Positions 5,303 through 12,297 of a stretch of 12,297 bases of DNA are shown piece after piece (positions within the stretch are counted from its first letter, which is position 1; each line of letters opens with the position of its first letter). The position numbers and the translations under genes were made by a program. This DNA comes from Thermococcaceae archaeon. GTDB lineage: Archaea; Methanobacteriota_B; Thermococci; Thermococcales; Thermococcaceae. Below the pieces are notes generated by a model that saw only the letters and a program-made list of their open reading frames with translations, was not told the DNA's origin and ran no database searches. Where the stretch lies: the NCBI GenBank assembly GCA_026986455.1, contig JALSON010000153.1, positions 1-12,297 of the forward strand, read 5' to 3'.

Positions 5303-8038
5303 TCAACCAAGCCTCTTCTTCACCGCTTCAATCGCCTCCTCCGCCTTGAGGATGTTCTTTATTTTACCCTGTGCGAGCTCCTTCCTTCCGCCACCGCCAC
5401 CGCCCGCAACCGACGTTATAATCCTTACGAGATCACCTGCTTTCAGCTCAAGTCCATCACCCACACTGACGACAGCGGCTTTGGTGTCCTCGCTTATCAG
5501 GGCAACCACCCTTCCCGGCTTTCTGAGGCTTAATGCGGCTTCCCTCAGGTTGTCTATGTCACCCTCAACAACCGCCCCTATGAACTCAATGTTTCCAACC
5601 TTCTCGGCCTTTCCTTCAAGCTCATATACGAGGAGCTTCGCGAGCTCCTTCTTCAGCCTCTCAGCTTCTTTCCTTGCCTCCTTCCACTCGTTGAAGAATC
5701 TCTCGGCGGTCTCGGGGAGCTTTTCAGGCGGCACGCGGAAGACCTCGCTTGTCCTCTTGAGTATGCTCTCGGTCTCCTGCATCCAGTTTATCGCTGCTTC
5801 ACCGCATGCAAAGATTATCCTCTCAACTCCGTCCTGTATCCTCTCAGTCCTCAGGATTTTAATCGGGCCTATCAGGCCGGTGTTCGGCAAATGCGTTCCG
5901 CCGCACGCCTGAACGTCCCAGTCCTTGATGTTGAGCACCCTGATAATCCTTCCCGGCACAACTCCGCCCTGGTAAAGACGGAAGCCATACCTCATCTCGG
6001 CCTCGGTCCTCGGGAGCCACTCCCACCTGACAGGTCTGTTCTCCATCACAACCCTGTTGGCGAGGCGCTCTATCTCCCTCAGCTCCTCCTCGCTTATGCG
6101 CTTGTAGTGGGCGATGTCTAAGCGAGCCCAGTCGGTGTGGAGCTGGCTTCCTGCCTGCCAGACGTGCTTTCCAAGAACTCTAACTAAGGCCCCCATGAGG
6201 ACGTGGGTTCCGGTGTGGTGGCGCATGTGCTGGATTCTCCTCTCCCAGTCGACCCTTCCACGGGCTTTAGCCCCTTCTTTGAAAGCTTCAGGCCTCTCCA
6301 CCCTGTGGAGGATTACCTTTCCGACCTTCTGGACGTCCAGAACCCTAACGCCGTTCAGTTCGCCAAGATCGCAGGGCTGGCCGCCGCCCTCCGGGTAGAA
6401 GGCGGTCTGATCAAGGATTACCCACTCACCGATTACCTTCAGGACATTAGCCTCGAACTCCTTCATCATGGGGTCTTCATAGTAGAGGGTTCTCGTATCC
6501 GGAATATCCTGAAGGAGCTCAAAGTCCACCATTTCCCCTGCCTTTTCTTCTTTCTCCCCCGTTTTCTCCGCTTCCTTTGCCACGAGGGTGTAGAAGTTGT
6601 CGGGAATGTGAACCCTGATTCCTTCCTTTCCAGCAACCTCCCTCACTATCTCCGGGGTAAGCCCGTGGCTCTCATAGAAGAGTATGAGCTTTTCAAGGGG
6701 TATCTCATCTTTTCCAGCTTTCTTCAGTTTCGCTATTTCCCTCCTCACGAGGTCGCTTCCCCTCTTAAGTGTCTCCTGATAACGCTTTTCCTCGATGCTA
6801 ACAATATCGAGGATTACATCCTCCATCTCCTTGAATTCGGGGTAAGTTCTGTGGAGGGCCTTGATGTGCATGGCCATTATCTCGCTCAGAGGCATCTGGA
6901 GACCGAGCTCCCTCAGATGCCTTATGCTCTTCCGTATTAACAGGCGCGCCAGGTAGCCGGCCTTGACGTTTGAGGGAATAACACCATCGGCGAGCATGAA
7001 GGTCAAAGCTTTGGTGTGGTCTGCTATGGCGTAGATGAGCTCGTAGGGGTGCACTGCCTTTTCAAGCTCCTCAACGCTTATCCCCACCTTGTTTGCAACC
7101 TCTCTCCTGAGAACCCTGAGGTCTCCCATGTCCTCGATGTCGAACATTCCCGCTAAACGGGAGTTCTCCATGAGTATTCTTTCGTCTATCTTTTCTATCC
7201 CTGCCTCCTTCTTGAGCGGCTCTACGACGTAGCCCAATACGGCATCGTAGGCCGTAGGCGTCCCCTGGCTCATCCAGACCAGACGCTCAAGGCCGTAGCC
7301 CGTATCCACGACTCTGGTTTCCATCGGGACGTATTTATCGCCCTTAATCTCAACGATGCGGCTCGGGCTGGCATTTGGAGGAGCCAGCTTATACTGCATG
7401 AAAACGAGCGTCGCAACCTCCAGACCGCGATACAGAACTTCGAATGCGGGCCCCGCGTTTCCTCCCCCTGCCCACGGGTTCTCCTTGAAGGTTATGTCCT
7501 CTCCCTTCATGCCGAGGTCTTTTGTGAAGAACTCATATGCATACTCCACAGTCTCATCCATCCAGTAAATCGGCCTCCCCGGGTAGTTAAAGGCATGATG
7601 GGCCATCATCTCGAATATCGTAAAATGCCTCCCAGTTATCCCCACATTGTCTATGTCGGTGAACCTTATGGAAGGCTGGGAAATTGTCAGGGGATTTGCA
7701 GGGGGATCAGCTTCACCGCTTATGACCCAGGGCTGGAAGTCCATTATGCTCGCACCAACGAGGAGGACATCATCCCTCCACCTCGGAAGAACGGGATAGC
7801 GCTTAACCCTCCCGTGTCCGTGCCTCTCAAAGAAGCCTAAAAACGCCTCACGCATCTCCTCAAGGCTGTACTTCTTCGGTATCCCCGGCTTTCCTATGAA
7901 GGCATACTCATCACACGGCGGGTCTCCGCAGGTCTCTCTGTCTGGGTCGAGCGTCCAGAAGGGCTTGCCGCAGACCTTGCATGTTTTCCTGATCCATCCT
8001 TCCTCCTTGAACATGCGCGTGCTCATATCCATTGACAT
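5303..8038 (-). CDS. alaS: Alanyl-tRNA synthetase (archaeal type)
   Basis: Cytosolic class II synthetase charging tRNA-Ala with alanine, 911 residues, the usual length for archaeal AlaRS. Domains in order: an archaeal N-terminal extension with a possible metal site (C20, C23, C37, C42); the catalytic domain with motif 2 region around [19 protein letters not shown] and motif 3 [11 protein letters not shown] at 245-255; the tRNA-recognition helical domain; the editing domain with HHTGTH at 607-612 and CGGTH at 712-716, which together bind zinc and clear Ser/Gly mischarging; and a C-terminal domain with a run of six Gly at 879-884 ([13 protein letters not shown]). A longer frame starts at 8074, but I chose the ATG at 8038 because AGGTGGT stands four bases before it and because archaeal homologues start similarly ([13 protein letters not shown]). 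Codon use and G+C content fit the host. It stands alone, with a TATA box upstream and T-rich terminator downstream. Confidence 0.97.
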   Translation of the reverse strand: MSMDMSTRMFKEEGWIRKTCKVCGKPFWTLDPDRETCGDPPCDEYAFIGKPGIPKKYSLEEMREAFLGFFERHGHGRVKRYPVLPRWRDDVLLVGASIMDFQPWVISGEADPPANPLTISQPSIRFTDIDNVGITGRHFTIFEMMAHHAFNYPGRPIYWMDETVEYAYEFFTKDLGMKGEDITFKENPWAGGGNAGPAFEVLYRGLEVATLVFMQYKLAPPNASPSRIVEIKGDKYVPMETRVVDTGYGLERLVWMSQGTPTAYDAVLGYVVEPLKKEAGIEKIDERILMENSRLAGMFDIEDMGDLRVLRREVANKVGISVEELEKAVHPYELIYAIADHTKALTFMLADGVIPSNVKAGYLARLLIRKSIRHLRELGLQMPLSEIMAMHIKALHRTYPEFKEMEDVILDIVSIEEKRYQETLKRGSDLVRREIAKLKKAGKDEIPLEKLILFYESHGLTPEIVREVAGKEGIRVHIPDNFYTLVAKEAEKTGEKEEKAGEMVDFELLQDIPDTRTLYYEDPMMKEFEANVLKVIGEWVILDQTAFYPEGGGQPCDLGELNGVRVLDVQKVGKVILHRVERPEAFKEGAKARGRVDWERRIQHMRHHTGTHVLMGALVRVLGKHVWQAGSQLHTDWARLDIAHYKRISEEELREIERLANRVVMENRPVRWEWLPRTEAEMRYGFRLYQGGVVPGRIIRVLNIKDWDVQACGGTHLPNTGLIGPIKILRTERIQDGVERIIFACGEAAINWMQETESILKRTSEVFRVPPEKLPETAERFFNEWKEARKEAERLKKELAKLLVYELEGKAEKVGNIEFIGAVVEGDIDNLREAALSLRKPGRVVALISEDTKAAVVSVGDGLELKAGDLVRIITSVAGGGGGGRKELAQGKIKNILKAEEAIEAVKKRLG

Positions 8039-8100
8039 TTTTACCACCTTTCTACTTTCCAATCCGACAATCACAGCAACCTAAGCTATGATGAATCTCC

Positions 8101-8112
8101 ACTTAAAAAAGG
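8101..8112 (-). promoter_or_regulatory. Probable TATA box of alaS
   Basis: The minus strand reads GAAAGCCTTTTTTAAGT: a BRE-like GAAAG followed by a T/A-rich box. Initiation about 25 bases on would give a leader of about 40 bases before the ATG at 8038. Confidence 0.45.
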
Positions 8113-8260
8113 CTTTCGTTTGAAGTTAACTTTATCCGAAACGGGCTGGTGGTCTGCAGGTGTGGTCTTAAACCGGATGGTCTGGAGCGTTCGTGAGGGG
8201 TGAAGTCGATGAAAACGGGAGAACGTTTACTCACATCTCCCAAAACTCACGGACAGACCC

Positions 8261-8515
8261 TCACTCCTCCTCATTCAGGAATATGATGGGAAACTTCATC
8301 TTCTTCAGAAGCTCAACCATCCTCTCATACGTCTTTTTCTGCATCTCCAGCCTGTGCTGAAGGCTGAGATTCTCCGCCGCAAGCCGGTTGACCTCATCGT
8401 TCTTCATCCTCAGCTGGGTCTTCAGCTCGATTATCTCCTCCTCAAGCTCAACTATTGATCTTTCCAGCCGCTCTATTTCTTCATACAGCTCCCTGCAGAG
8501 ACGCTCCCTTATCAT
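8261..8515 (-). CDS. Small coiled-coil protein of unknown function
   Basis: An 84-residue soluble protein. Residues 5-70 are almost wholly helical and rich in Glu, Lys, Arg and Leu with heptad-like spacing (LERSIVELEEEIIELKTQL, then LAAENLSLQHRLEM), so a coiled coil, probably a dimer, is expected. The last residues (FPIIFLNEEE) leave the coil. No enzyme or DNA-binding motif is visible. The ATG at 8515 has no clear Shine-Dalgarno sequence; instead the 3' end of a C/D box sRNA lies directly before it (CTGACCCAAATG). The message may therefore be leaderless or carry the sRNA as leader. The next ATG is 37 codons in, so this start is the only sensible one if the gene is real. alaS begins 222 bases downstream on the same strand with its own promoter. 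Composition matches the neighbours and the frame looks genuine. Confidence 0.65.
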   Translation of the reverse strand: MIRERLCRELYEEIERLERSIVELEEEIIELKTQLRMKNDEVNRLAAENLSLQHRLEMQKKTYERMVELLKKMKFPIIFLNEEE

Positions 8516-8516
8516 T

Positions 8517-8573
8517 TGGGTCAGCCCCGCGAAACCTCTTCATCACTCAGGGGGCTCCAGACTCATCATCCCA
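8517..8573 (-). ncRNA. C/D box sRNA (2'-O-methylation guide)
   Basis: On the minus strand all four boxes appear in order: C box ATGATGA (8563-8569), 12 bases, D' box CTGA (8547-8550), C' box GTGATGA (8540-8546), 15 bases, D box CTGA (8521-8524). The flanks TGGG and CCCA form a four-base terminal stem next to C and D. Archaeal C/D RNAs bind L7Ae, Nop5 and fibrillarin and direct ribose methylation of the target base paired to the fifth nucleotide before D or D'. The D' guide is GTCTGGAGCCCC, so the target should contain GGGGCTCCAGAC with methylation at the C in position 5. The D guide AGAGGTTTCGCGGGG predicts a target CCCCGCGAAACC with methylation at the first G. A TATA box at 8595-8607 would start RNA close to the 5' end seen here. 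I could not assign the target RNAs from memory. Confidence 0.8.
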
Positions 8574-8594
8574 TCTTCAACTATTGTCCTGCAG

Positions 8595-8607
8595 GGTTAT
8601 ATTATTT
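8595..8607 (-). promoter_or_regulatory. TATA box for the C/D sRNA and coiled-coil gene
   Basis: The minus strand reads AAATAATATAACC. About 25 bases downstream of its centre is 8576, next to the predicted 5' end of the sRNA at 8573. The agreement supports both calls. Confidence 0.45.
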
Positions 8608-8660
8608 GCCATGCCTGACGTATTGACGGATTCTTGAGGAGTTTTTCATATAACAATCAA

Positions 8661-8676
8661 AAGCCTTAAATATATT
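8661..8676 (+). promoter_or_regulatory. BRE/TATA promoter of the symporter gene
   Basis: AAGCCTTAAATATATT, preceded by CAA, fits a Thermococcales BRE plus TATA box. Start of RNA is expected near 8696, giving a leader of about 80 bases before the ATG at 8777. A similar CTTAAATTT follows at 8683-8691. Confidence 0.55.
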
Positions 8677-8776
8677 GCAGTACTTAAATTTCCTTTGTAA
8701 AATTCAGCTATATACCAGCGGCCTCTGTTTTGACGTACAGTAATTCAGCAGCGCACCACTACATGGAGGTGTTTGT

Positions 8777-10327
8777 ATGGGAGCTGTGATGAACTTTATT
8801 AACTGGCTGGATGGTATGGTTTGGGGTCCCCCCATAATGATTTTGCTTGTTGGTACCGGGCTTTTCCTGACCATCGTACTGGGAGGAATCCAGATAAGGC
8901 GTCTTGGATGGTCGATCAGGTATACCTTCGGTAAAGAAGGAAGGGCAAAGACCGGAGAGGGAGATATCAGCCCGTTTCAGGCATTGATGGCAACGATTTC
9001 CGGAACAGTCGGTATAGGCAACATAGCGGGTGTGGCGACGGCAATTTACCACGGTGGCCCGGGCGCACTCTTCTGGATGTGGGTTACAGCCGCGGTTGGT
9101 ATGGCCACGAGATATTCAGAAGGTCTCCTTGGTGTGGCATTCAGAGGAAAGCTTCCTGACGGCACAATGATTGGAGGTTCATTCAACGCCCTGGAAAGGG
9201 GATTCGCGGAGGTTGAGGTTTCGCCGAATGCAAGGTATCTCGCATCAATATTCATGCTGATATTCGCGCTCTTCATAGGCCGCGACGCCACAAAGCTCGG
9301 CGGAGGACTGATGATAGTAGCATACATCATAGCACTGCTGTTCCTCATACTGGCATACTACCTCATCAGGGGGCATGCCATGGCCTCACTGGGAAAAGTC
9401 CTTGCAATACTGTTCTCAACTTTCGCGGCAATCGCAGCCTTTGGAATTGGAAACATGACCCAGTCAAATTCACTGGCATTGGGTATGAAGGTTGCATTCC
9501 ACGTGCCGTTCTGGGTTACGGGTGTTGCATTTGCCATCCTGACCTTCATAGTCACCATCGGAGGAATCAAGAGAATCGGTGAGTTTACAGAGTACCTCGT
9601 TCCGTTCATGGCAATAATTTACTTCATCTTCGCAATCGGTGTGTGGATCAAGTTTGCAGGTAAGCTGCCAAGCGCAATAGCGCTGATATTCAAGGACGCC
9701 TTTACGGGACAGGCCGTTGCCGGCGGTGCCATCGGTACTGTCATAAGATGGGGTGTCGCAAGGGGTCTGTTCTCCAATGAAGCCGGTTTGGGAACGGCGA
9801 GCATGGCACACTCGGCCGCAAAGACTGACAACCCATCAAGACAGGCCCACGTCGCAATGCTTGGCCCGTTCATTGACACACTCATAATCTGTTCGCTGAC
9901 AGGAATTTCAATCGTCGCCACAGGTGCATGGCAGACGGGTAAAACAAGCACAGCCCTGACACAGGAAGCCTTCGCAAGGGCCTTTGGACATGCAGGCGAA
10001 GTTATGGTCGTTGTAGGCGTCATACTCTTCGCATACTCAACGGTTCTCGCATGGAACTACTACGGAAGACAGAACATCATGTATCTGACAAAGTGGATTA
10101 CCGGTGACCCCGAGAAGTTCGCAAGCCTCTATCCAAAGCTACACCTGGCGTATAACATACTGTGGGTCATATTCATCTACGTCGGTGCAACGACCGTGCT
10201 TGAAAACGTCTGGACATTCTCCGACATGATGAACGGTCTCATGGCAATACCGAACCTGCTCGGACTGGTGGTGCTGTATACAGTCATCAAGAAGTACACC
10301 GATGAGTTTGTATCCGCACATCCATAA
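8777..10327 (+). CDS. Sodium:alanine/glycine symporter (AGCS family)
   Basis: A 516-residue inner-membrane transporter with about ten or eleven hydrophobic segments. The AGCS family takes up alanine and/or glycine together with Na+. The family block is clear at residues 64-115: ISPFQALMATISGTVGIGN, then GVATAIYHGGPGALFWMWVT and GMATRYSE. A second block near 325-390 contains RGLFSNEAGLGTASMAHSA and GPFIDTLIICSLTG. Where most members have a GGPMYYIEKGL-like segment, this one has GGSFNALERGF, so substrate choice may differ. The ATG at 8777 has GGAGGTG five bases before it. The class III PLP enzyme gene follows 48 bases downstream on the same strand, without a clear promoter of its own, which suggests co-transcription and a shared amino-acid role. 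D-alanine transport is also possible in this family. Confidence 0.93.
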   Translation: MGAVMNFINWLDGMVWGPPIMILLVGTGLFLTIVLGGIQIRRLGWSIRYTFGKEGRAKTGEGDISPFQALMATISGTVGIGNIAGVATAIYHGGPGALFWMWVTAAVGMATRYSEGLLGVAFRGKLPDGTMIGGSFNALERGFAEVEVSPNARYLASIFMLIFALFIGRDATKLGGGLMIVAYIIALLFLILAYYLIRGHAMASLGKVLAILFSTFAAIAAFGIGNMTQSNSLALGMKVAFHVPFWVTGVAFAILTFIVTIGGIKRIGEFTEYLVPFMAIIYFIFAIGVWIKFAGKLPSAIALIFKDAFTGQAVAGGAIGTVIRWGVARGLFSNEAGLGTASMAHSAAKTDNPSRQAHVAMLGPFIDTLIICSLTGISIVATGAWQTGKTSTALTQEAFARAFGHAGEVMVVVGVILFAYSTVLAWNYYGRQNIMYLTKWITGDPEKFASLYPKLHLAYNILWVIFIYVGATTVLENVWTFSDMMNGLMAIPNLLGLVVLYTVIKKYTDEFVSAHP

Positions 10328-10350
10328 ACCCCTTTCTTTTCTTTCCCAGT
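10328..10350 (+). terminator. Pyrimidine-rich tract between symporter and PLP enzyme genes
   Basis: ACCCCTTTCTTTTCTTTCCC follows the symporter stop codon. It could cause partial termination, but the T runs are short and no TATA box is visible before the next gene, so read-through is likely. Confidence 0.25.
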
Positions 10351-10375
10351 TCTGAAGCTGCTTGGAGGTGATTTG

Positions 10376-11782
10376 ATGGCTTCTAAATCCGAGAAATCTG
10401 GGAAACCTGAATATCCAAAGCTGGTCACAGCTCCCCCCGGCCCCAAAGCTAAAGAGCTCATCGCGCGTGAGAAAAAGGTCGTTTCTCAGGGGCTCGGCGT
10501 CAAGCTTTTCCCCGTTGTTCCCGAGAGGGGCTATGGAGCTTTAATAGAGGATGTTGATGGTAACGTCTTCATAGACTTCCTCGCCGGAGCTGCTGCAGCC
10601 TCAACGGGCTACGCACACCCGAAGCTTGTAAAAGAGGTACAGGAGCAGGTTGCAAAGATTCAGCACTCCATGATAGGCTACACTTACAGCAAGAGGGCCA
10701 TAGAGGTGGCCGAGATTCTGGCCGAAAAGGCCCCCATAAGGGATGCCAGGGTTCTCTTCGGGCTCAGCGGAAGCGATGCAATGGATTTAACCATGAAGGT
10801 CGCACGTTTTGCAACGAGGAAGCCGTGGTTCATAGCCTTCATAGGAGCATATCACGGGCAAACCTACGGGGCAACGTCCATAGCGGCATTCCAGAGCTCC
10901 CAGAAGAGGGGGTTCTCCCCTCTGGTTCCCAACGTTGTGTGGGTTCCATATCCCAACCCCTACCGCAACCCATGGGGGATAAACGGCTACGAGGAACCGG
11001 ATGAGCTCATAAACCGCTTCCTCGACTACCTTGAGGGCTACATCCTCGCCCATGTGGTTCCCCCCGATGAGGTGAGCGTTTTAATTGCAGAGCCGATTCA
11101 GGGCGATGCCGGAATAGTTGTGCCGCCGGAGGGCTTTTTCAGGGAGCTGAAGAGGATTCTGGACGGATACGGCATTCTCCTTGCAATGGACGAGGTGCAG
11201 ACGGGCATCGGAAGGACGGGAAGGTGGTTTGCCAGCGAGCACTTCAGAGTTGAGCCCGACCTCTTAGCCTTTGGAAAAGGCGTTGCCAGCGGCATGGGAC
11301 TGAGCGGCGTTATCGGAAAGGCGGAACTTATGGAGATGACGAGCGGCTCGGCACTGCTGACACCCGCCGCAAACCCCGTGATTTCAGCCGCAGCCTATGC
11401 AACGCTGAGAATAATTGAGGAGGAGAACATCCTTGAAAACGTCCGGAAAGTCGGAGCTTTCATCATGAAGCGCCTCAGGGAGATGCAGGAAAAGCATGAG
11501 GTCATAGGCGACGTCAGGGGGAAGGGCCTGATGATAGGCGCCGAAATAGTGAAGCCCGGCTCGAAAGAGCCCGACCCCGAGCTCACGGGAAAAATATGCT
11601 GGCGTGCCTTCGAGCTTGGCTTAATACTCCCGAGCTACGGCATGTTCGGGAACGTCATAAGGATAACGCCGCCCCTCGTGATCACGCAGGAACTGGCTGA
11701 GAAGGGCCTTGAGATTATGGAGCAGGCGCTGAAGGATGCTCTGGCCGGAAAGGTGGCGCACAGGACTGTCACGTGGCACTGA
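10376..11782 (+). CDS. Class III PLP-dependent aminotransferase / amino-acid racemase
   Basis: A 468-residue cytosolic PLP enzyme of the class III aminotransferase fold (fold type I). Visible landmarks: GLSGSDAMDLTMKVAR (the PLP phosphate-binding region), GAYHGQTYGATS, the Asp272 in LLAMDEVQTGIGRTGRW that pairs with the PLP ring nitrogen, and Lys301 in FGKGVASGMG as the Schiff-base lysine. Numbering is from the ATG at 10376, which has GGAGGTG five bases upstream; a TTG at 10373 directly precedes it and is less likely. In Thermococcales this group includes ornithine aminotransferases and true amino-acid racemases (for example TK1211, reported for Leu/Met), so '4-aminobutyrate aminotransferase' labels should not be trusted. 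The Na+:alanine/glycine symporter gene just upstream suggests a small neutral amino acid as substrate, perhaps racemisation of alanine or serine. That choice is inference. Confidence 0.9.
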   Translation: MASKSEKSGKPEYPKLVTAPPGPKAKELIAREKKVVSQGLGVKLFPVVPERGYGALIEDVDGNVFIDFLAGAAAASTGYAHPKLVKEVQEQVAKIQHSMIGYTYSKRAIEVAEILAEKAPIRDARVLFGLSGSDAMDLTMKVARFATRKPWFIAFIGAYHGQTYGATSIAAFQSSQKRGFSPLVPNVVWVPYPNPYRNPWGINGYEEPDELINRFLDYLEGYILAHVVPPDEVSVLIAEPIQGDAGIVVPPEGFFRELKRILDGYGILLAMDEVQTGIGRTGRWFASEHFRVEPDLLAFGKGVASGMGLSGVIGKAELMEMTSGSALLTPAANPVISAAAYATLRIIEEENILENVRKVGAFIMKRLREMQEKHEVIGDVRGKGLMIGAEIVKPGSKEPDPELTGKICWRAFELGLILPSYGMFGNVIRITPPLVITQELAEKGLEIMEQALKDALAGKVAHRTVTWH

Positions 11783-11790
11783 TGAAGCCA

Positions 11791-11813
11791 TTTTCATAAT
11801 TTATTTTTTAAAC
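11791..11813 (+). promoter_or_regulatory. T-rich terminator and possible TATA box for the small ORF
   Basis: TTTTCATAATTTATTTTTTAAAC follows the PLP enzyme stop codon. It fits termination, and TTTTTTAAA could also act as a TATA box for the ORF at 11844, with RNA starting near 11833. Confidence 0.4.
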
Positions 11814-11843
11814 TCCTGCTCCAAATTTTTTCCGGGTGATATA

Positions 11844-11957
11844 ATGGGATTCAGGGAATTTCTGGAGGAGTGGCGCAGGAGATGCCCGTTCATAAGAACA
11901 ATCGAGAAATGGAGGTTCGAGAGGAAGAGGAATAAGTTTGAGGTTAAGAAGAGATAG
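11844..11957 (+). CDS. Small basic protein of unknown function (37 aa)
   Basis: A 37-residue ORF with ATG at 11844 and GGGTGAT just upstream (11834-11840). The sequence (MGFREFLEEWRRRCPFIR, then a tail rich in Lys and Arg ending EVKKR) is strongly basic, probably one or two helices, with a single Cys and no membrane segment. A longer in-frame extension upstream to 11736 overlaps the PLP enzyme gene and is not credible. It lies alone between that gene and the oppositely oriented hisS. I do not recognise it; nucleic-acid binding would fit its charge, but nothing shows it. The good ribosome site is the main support. Confidence 0.5.
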   Translation: MGFREFLEEWRRRCPFIRTIEKWRFERKRNKFEVKKR

Positions 11958-12010
11958 CCGGAGTGGAGGTGACAGGGTTTTGAAAGTAAAAGGAGGGCCT
12001 TGACAGTTCG

Positions 12011-12297
12011 TCACCCGAGCATCCTTTTAACTTCCTCCACCACTTTTTCAACTTCAACCGCCTTCTGCTCCCCGGTTTTCATGTCCCTCACCGTTGCCCG
12101 CCCTTCGGCGAGGTCTTTTCTCCCTATGATGATAACCACGGGAACCCCAAGCCTGTTCGCGTGATCCAGAGCCTTCCTCAGTTTTCTCCCCTGAAGGTCA
12201 TATTCGGCCTTTATTCCAGATTTCCGGAGTATCCGGGTTATTTCAGCAGCCTTCAGCCGGATTTCAAGTTCTTTCCCGATATAGACAACGAAGACGT
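12011..12297 (-). CDS. hisS: Histidyl-tRNA synthetase, C-terminal part (cut by window edge)
   Basis: The last 95 codons of a minus-strand gene whose start lies beyond the window. The translation is the anticodon-binding domain of class II HisRS: VFVVYIGKE at the first strand, GIKAEYDLQGRKLRKAL, then ANRLGVPVVIIIGRKDLAEG, followed by ATVRDMKTGEQ and the closing helix VEEVKRMLG before TGA at 12011-12013. This domain binds the GUG anticodon of tRNA-His. The GR(K/S)L..AL and G.P..IIIG.(K/R)(D/E) patterns are typical. ProRS and ThrRS share the fold, but the run KLRKALDHANRLGVP and the RDMKTGEQ ending fit HisRS best. The catalytic domain cannot be seen. Confidence 0.88.
   Translation of the reverse strand, partial: VFVVYIGKELEIRLKAAEITRILRKSGIKAEYDLQGRKLRKALDHANRLGVPVVIIIGRKDLAEGRATVRDMKTGEQKAVEVEKVVEEVKRMLG

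Noticed and set aside
6203..6940. Long plus-strand ORF of 245 codons inside alaS
   Set aside because: alaS is certain on the other strand, and the plus frame has no recognisable domain. Long antisense frames are common in G+C-rich, biased genes.
8217..8241. Inverted repeat GGGAGA ... TCTCCC with a 13-base loop after the coiled-coil gene
   Set aside because: A six-base stem with a long loop and no T run is expected by chance, and archaeal termination does not need a hairpin.
8209..8286. 25-codon plus-strand ORF with GGGGTGA upstream, between alaS and the coiled-coil gene
   Set aside because: It overlaps the end of the coiled-coil gene on the other strand, has low-complexity Thr/Pro/His content and no promoter that I can defend.
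11965..12003. GGAGGTGAC followed by a seven-codon TTG ORF on the plus strand
   Set aside because: Too short to support, with no conserved feature. The SD-like sequence alone is not enough.
1..12297. CRISPR arrays, insertion sequences, integrases, tRNA or rRNA genes
   Set aside because: I looked for regularly spaced repeats, transposase or integrase motifs and cloverleaf or rRNA core sequences on both strands and saw none.

Overview
The window comes from a hyperthermophilic archaeon of the Thermococcales, most likely Thermococcus. The signs are an archaeal-type AlaRS, Shine-Dalgarno sequences of the GGAGGTG type, AT-rich TATA boxes with purine-rich BRE elements, oligo-T terminators, a C/D box guide RNA, and a class III PLP enzyme of the archaeal racemase/aminotransferase group. 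Most of the window (about 5.3-12.3 kb) is fairly G+C rich. The block from about 2.15 to 4.9 kb is clearly AT-rich and looks acquired.

Left part (1-5250). The first 496 bases hold gene debris: a frameshifted C-terminal end of an ABC ATPase and an unassigned fragment. Next comes a compact minus-strand operon, read from right to left: a TATA box near 4754; a 34-residue peptide gene (4590-4694) with three cysteines; a T-rich stretch; a radical SAM/SPASM enzyme; an actin/Hsp70/sugar-kinase-fold protein resembling the MfnF/hydantoinase-like group; an ABC ATPase; and an ABC-2 permease. The last four genes overlap by 4, 7 and 17 bases. This is the layout of a RiPP system (ribosomally made, post-translationally modified peptide): precursor, maturase, accessory protein and export or immunity transporter. 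The peptide gene is very short and could easily be missed. Upstream of the operon promoter are a short tandem repeat and a broken membrane-protein gene.

Middle (5300-8780). alaS (alanyl-tRNA synthetase) and a small coiled-coil protein gene lie on the minus strand. Directly in front of the coiled-coil gene is a well-formed C/D box sRNA with all four boxes, a terminal stem, and a TATA box at the right distance.

Right part (8777-12297). A sodium:alanine/glycine symporter gene and a class III aminotransferase/amino-acid racemase gene lie on the plus strand and probably form an amino-acid uptake and conversion unit. They are followed by a 37-residue basic ORF. The window ends inside hisS (minus strand), of which only the anticodon-binding domain is visible.
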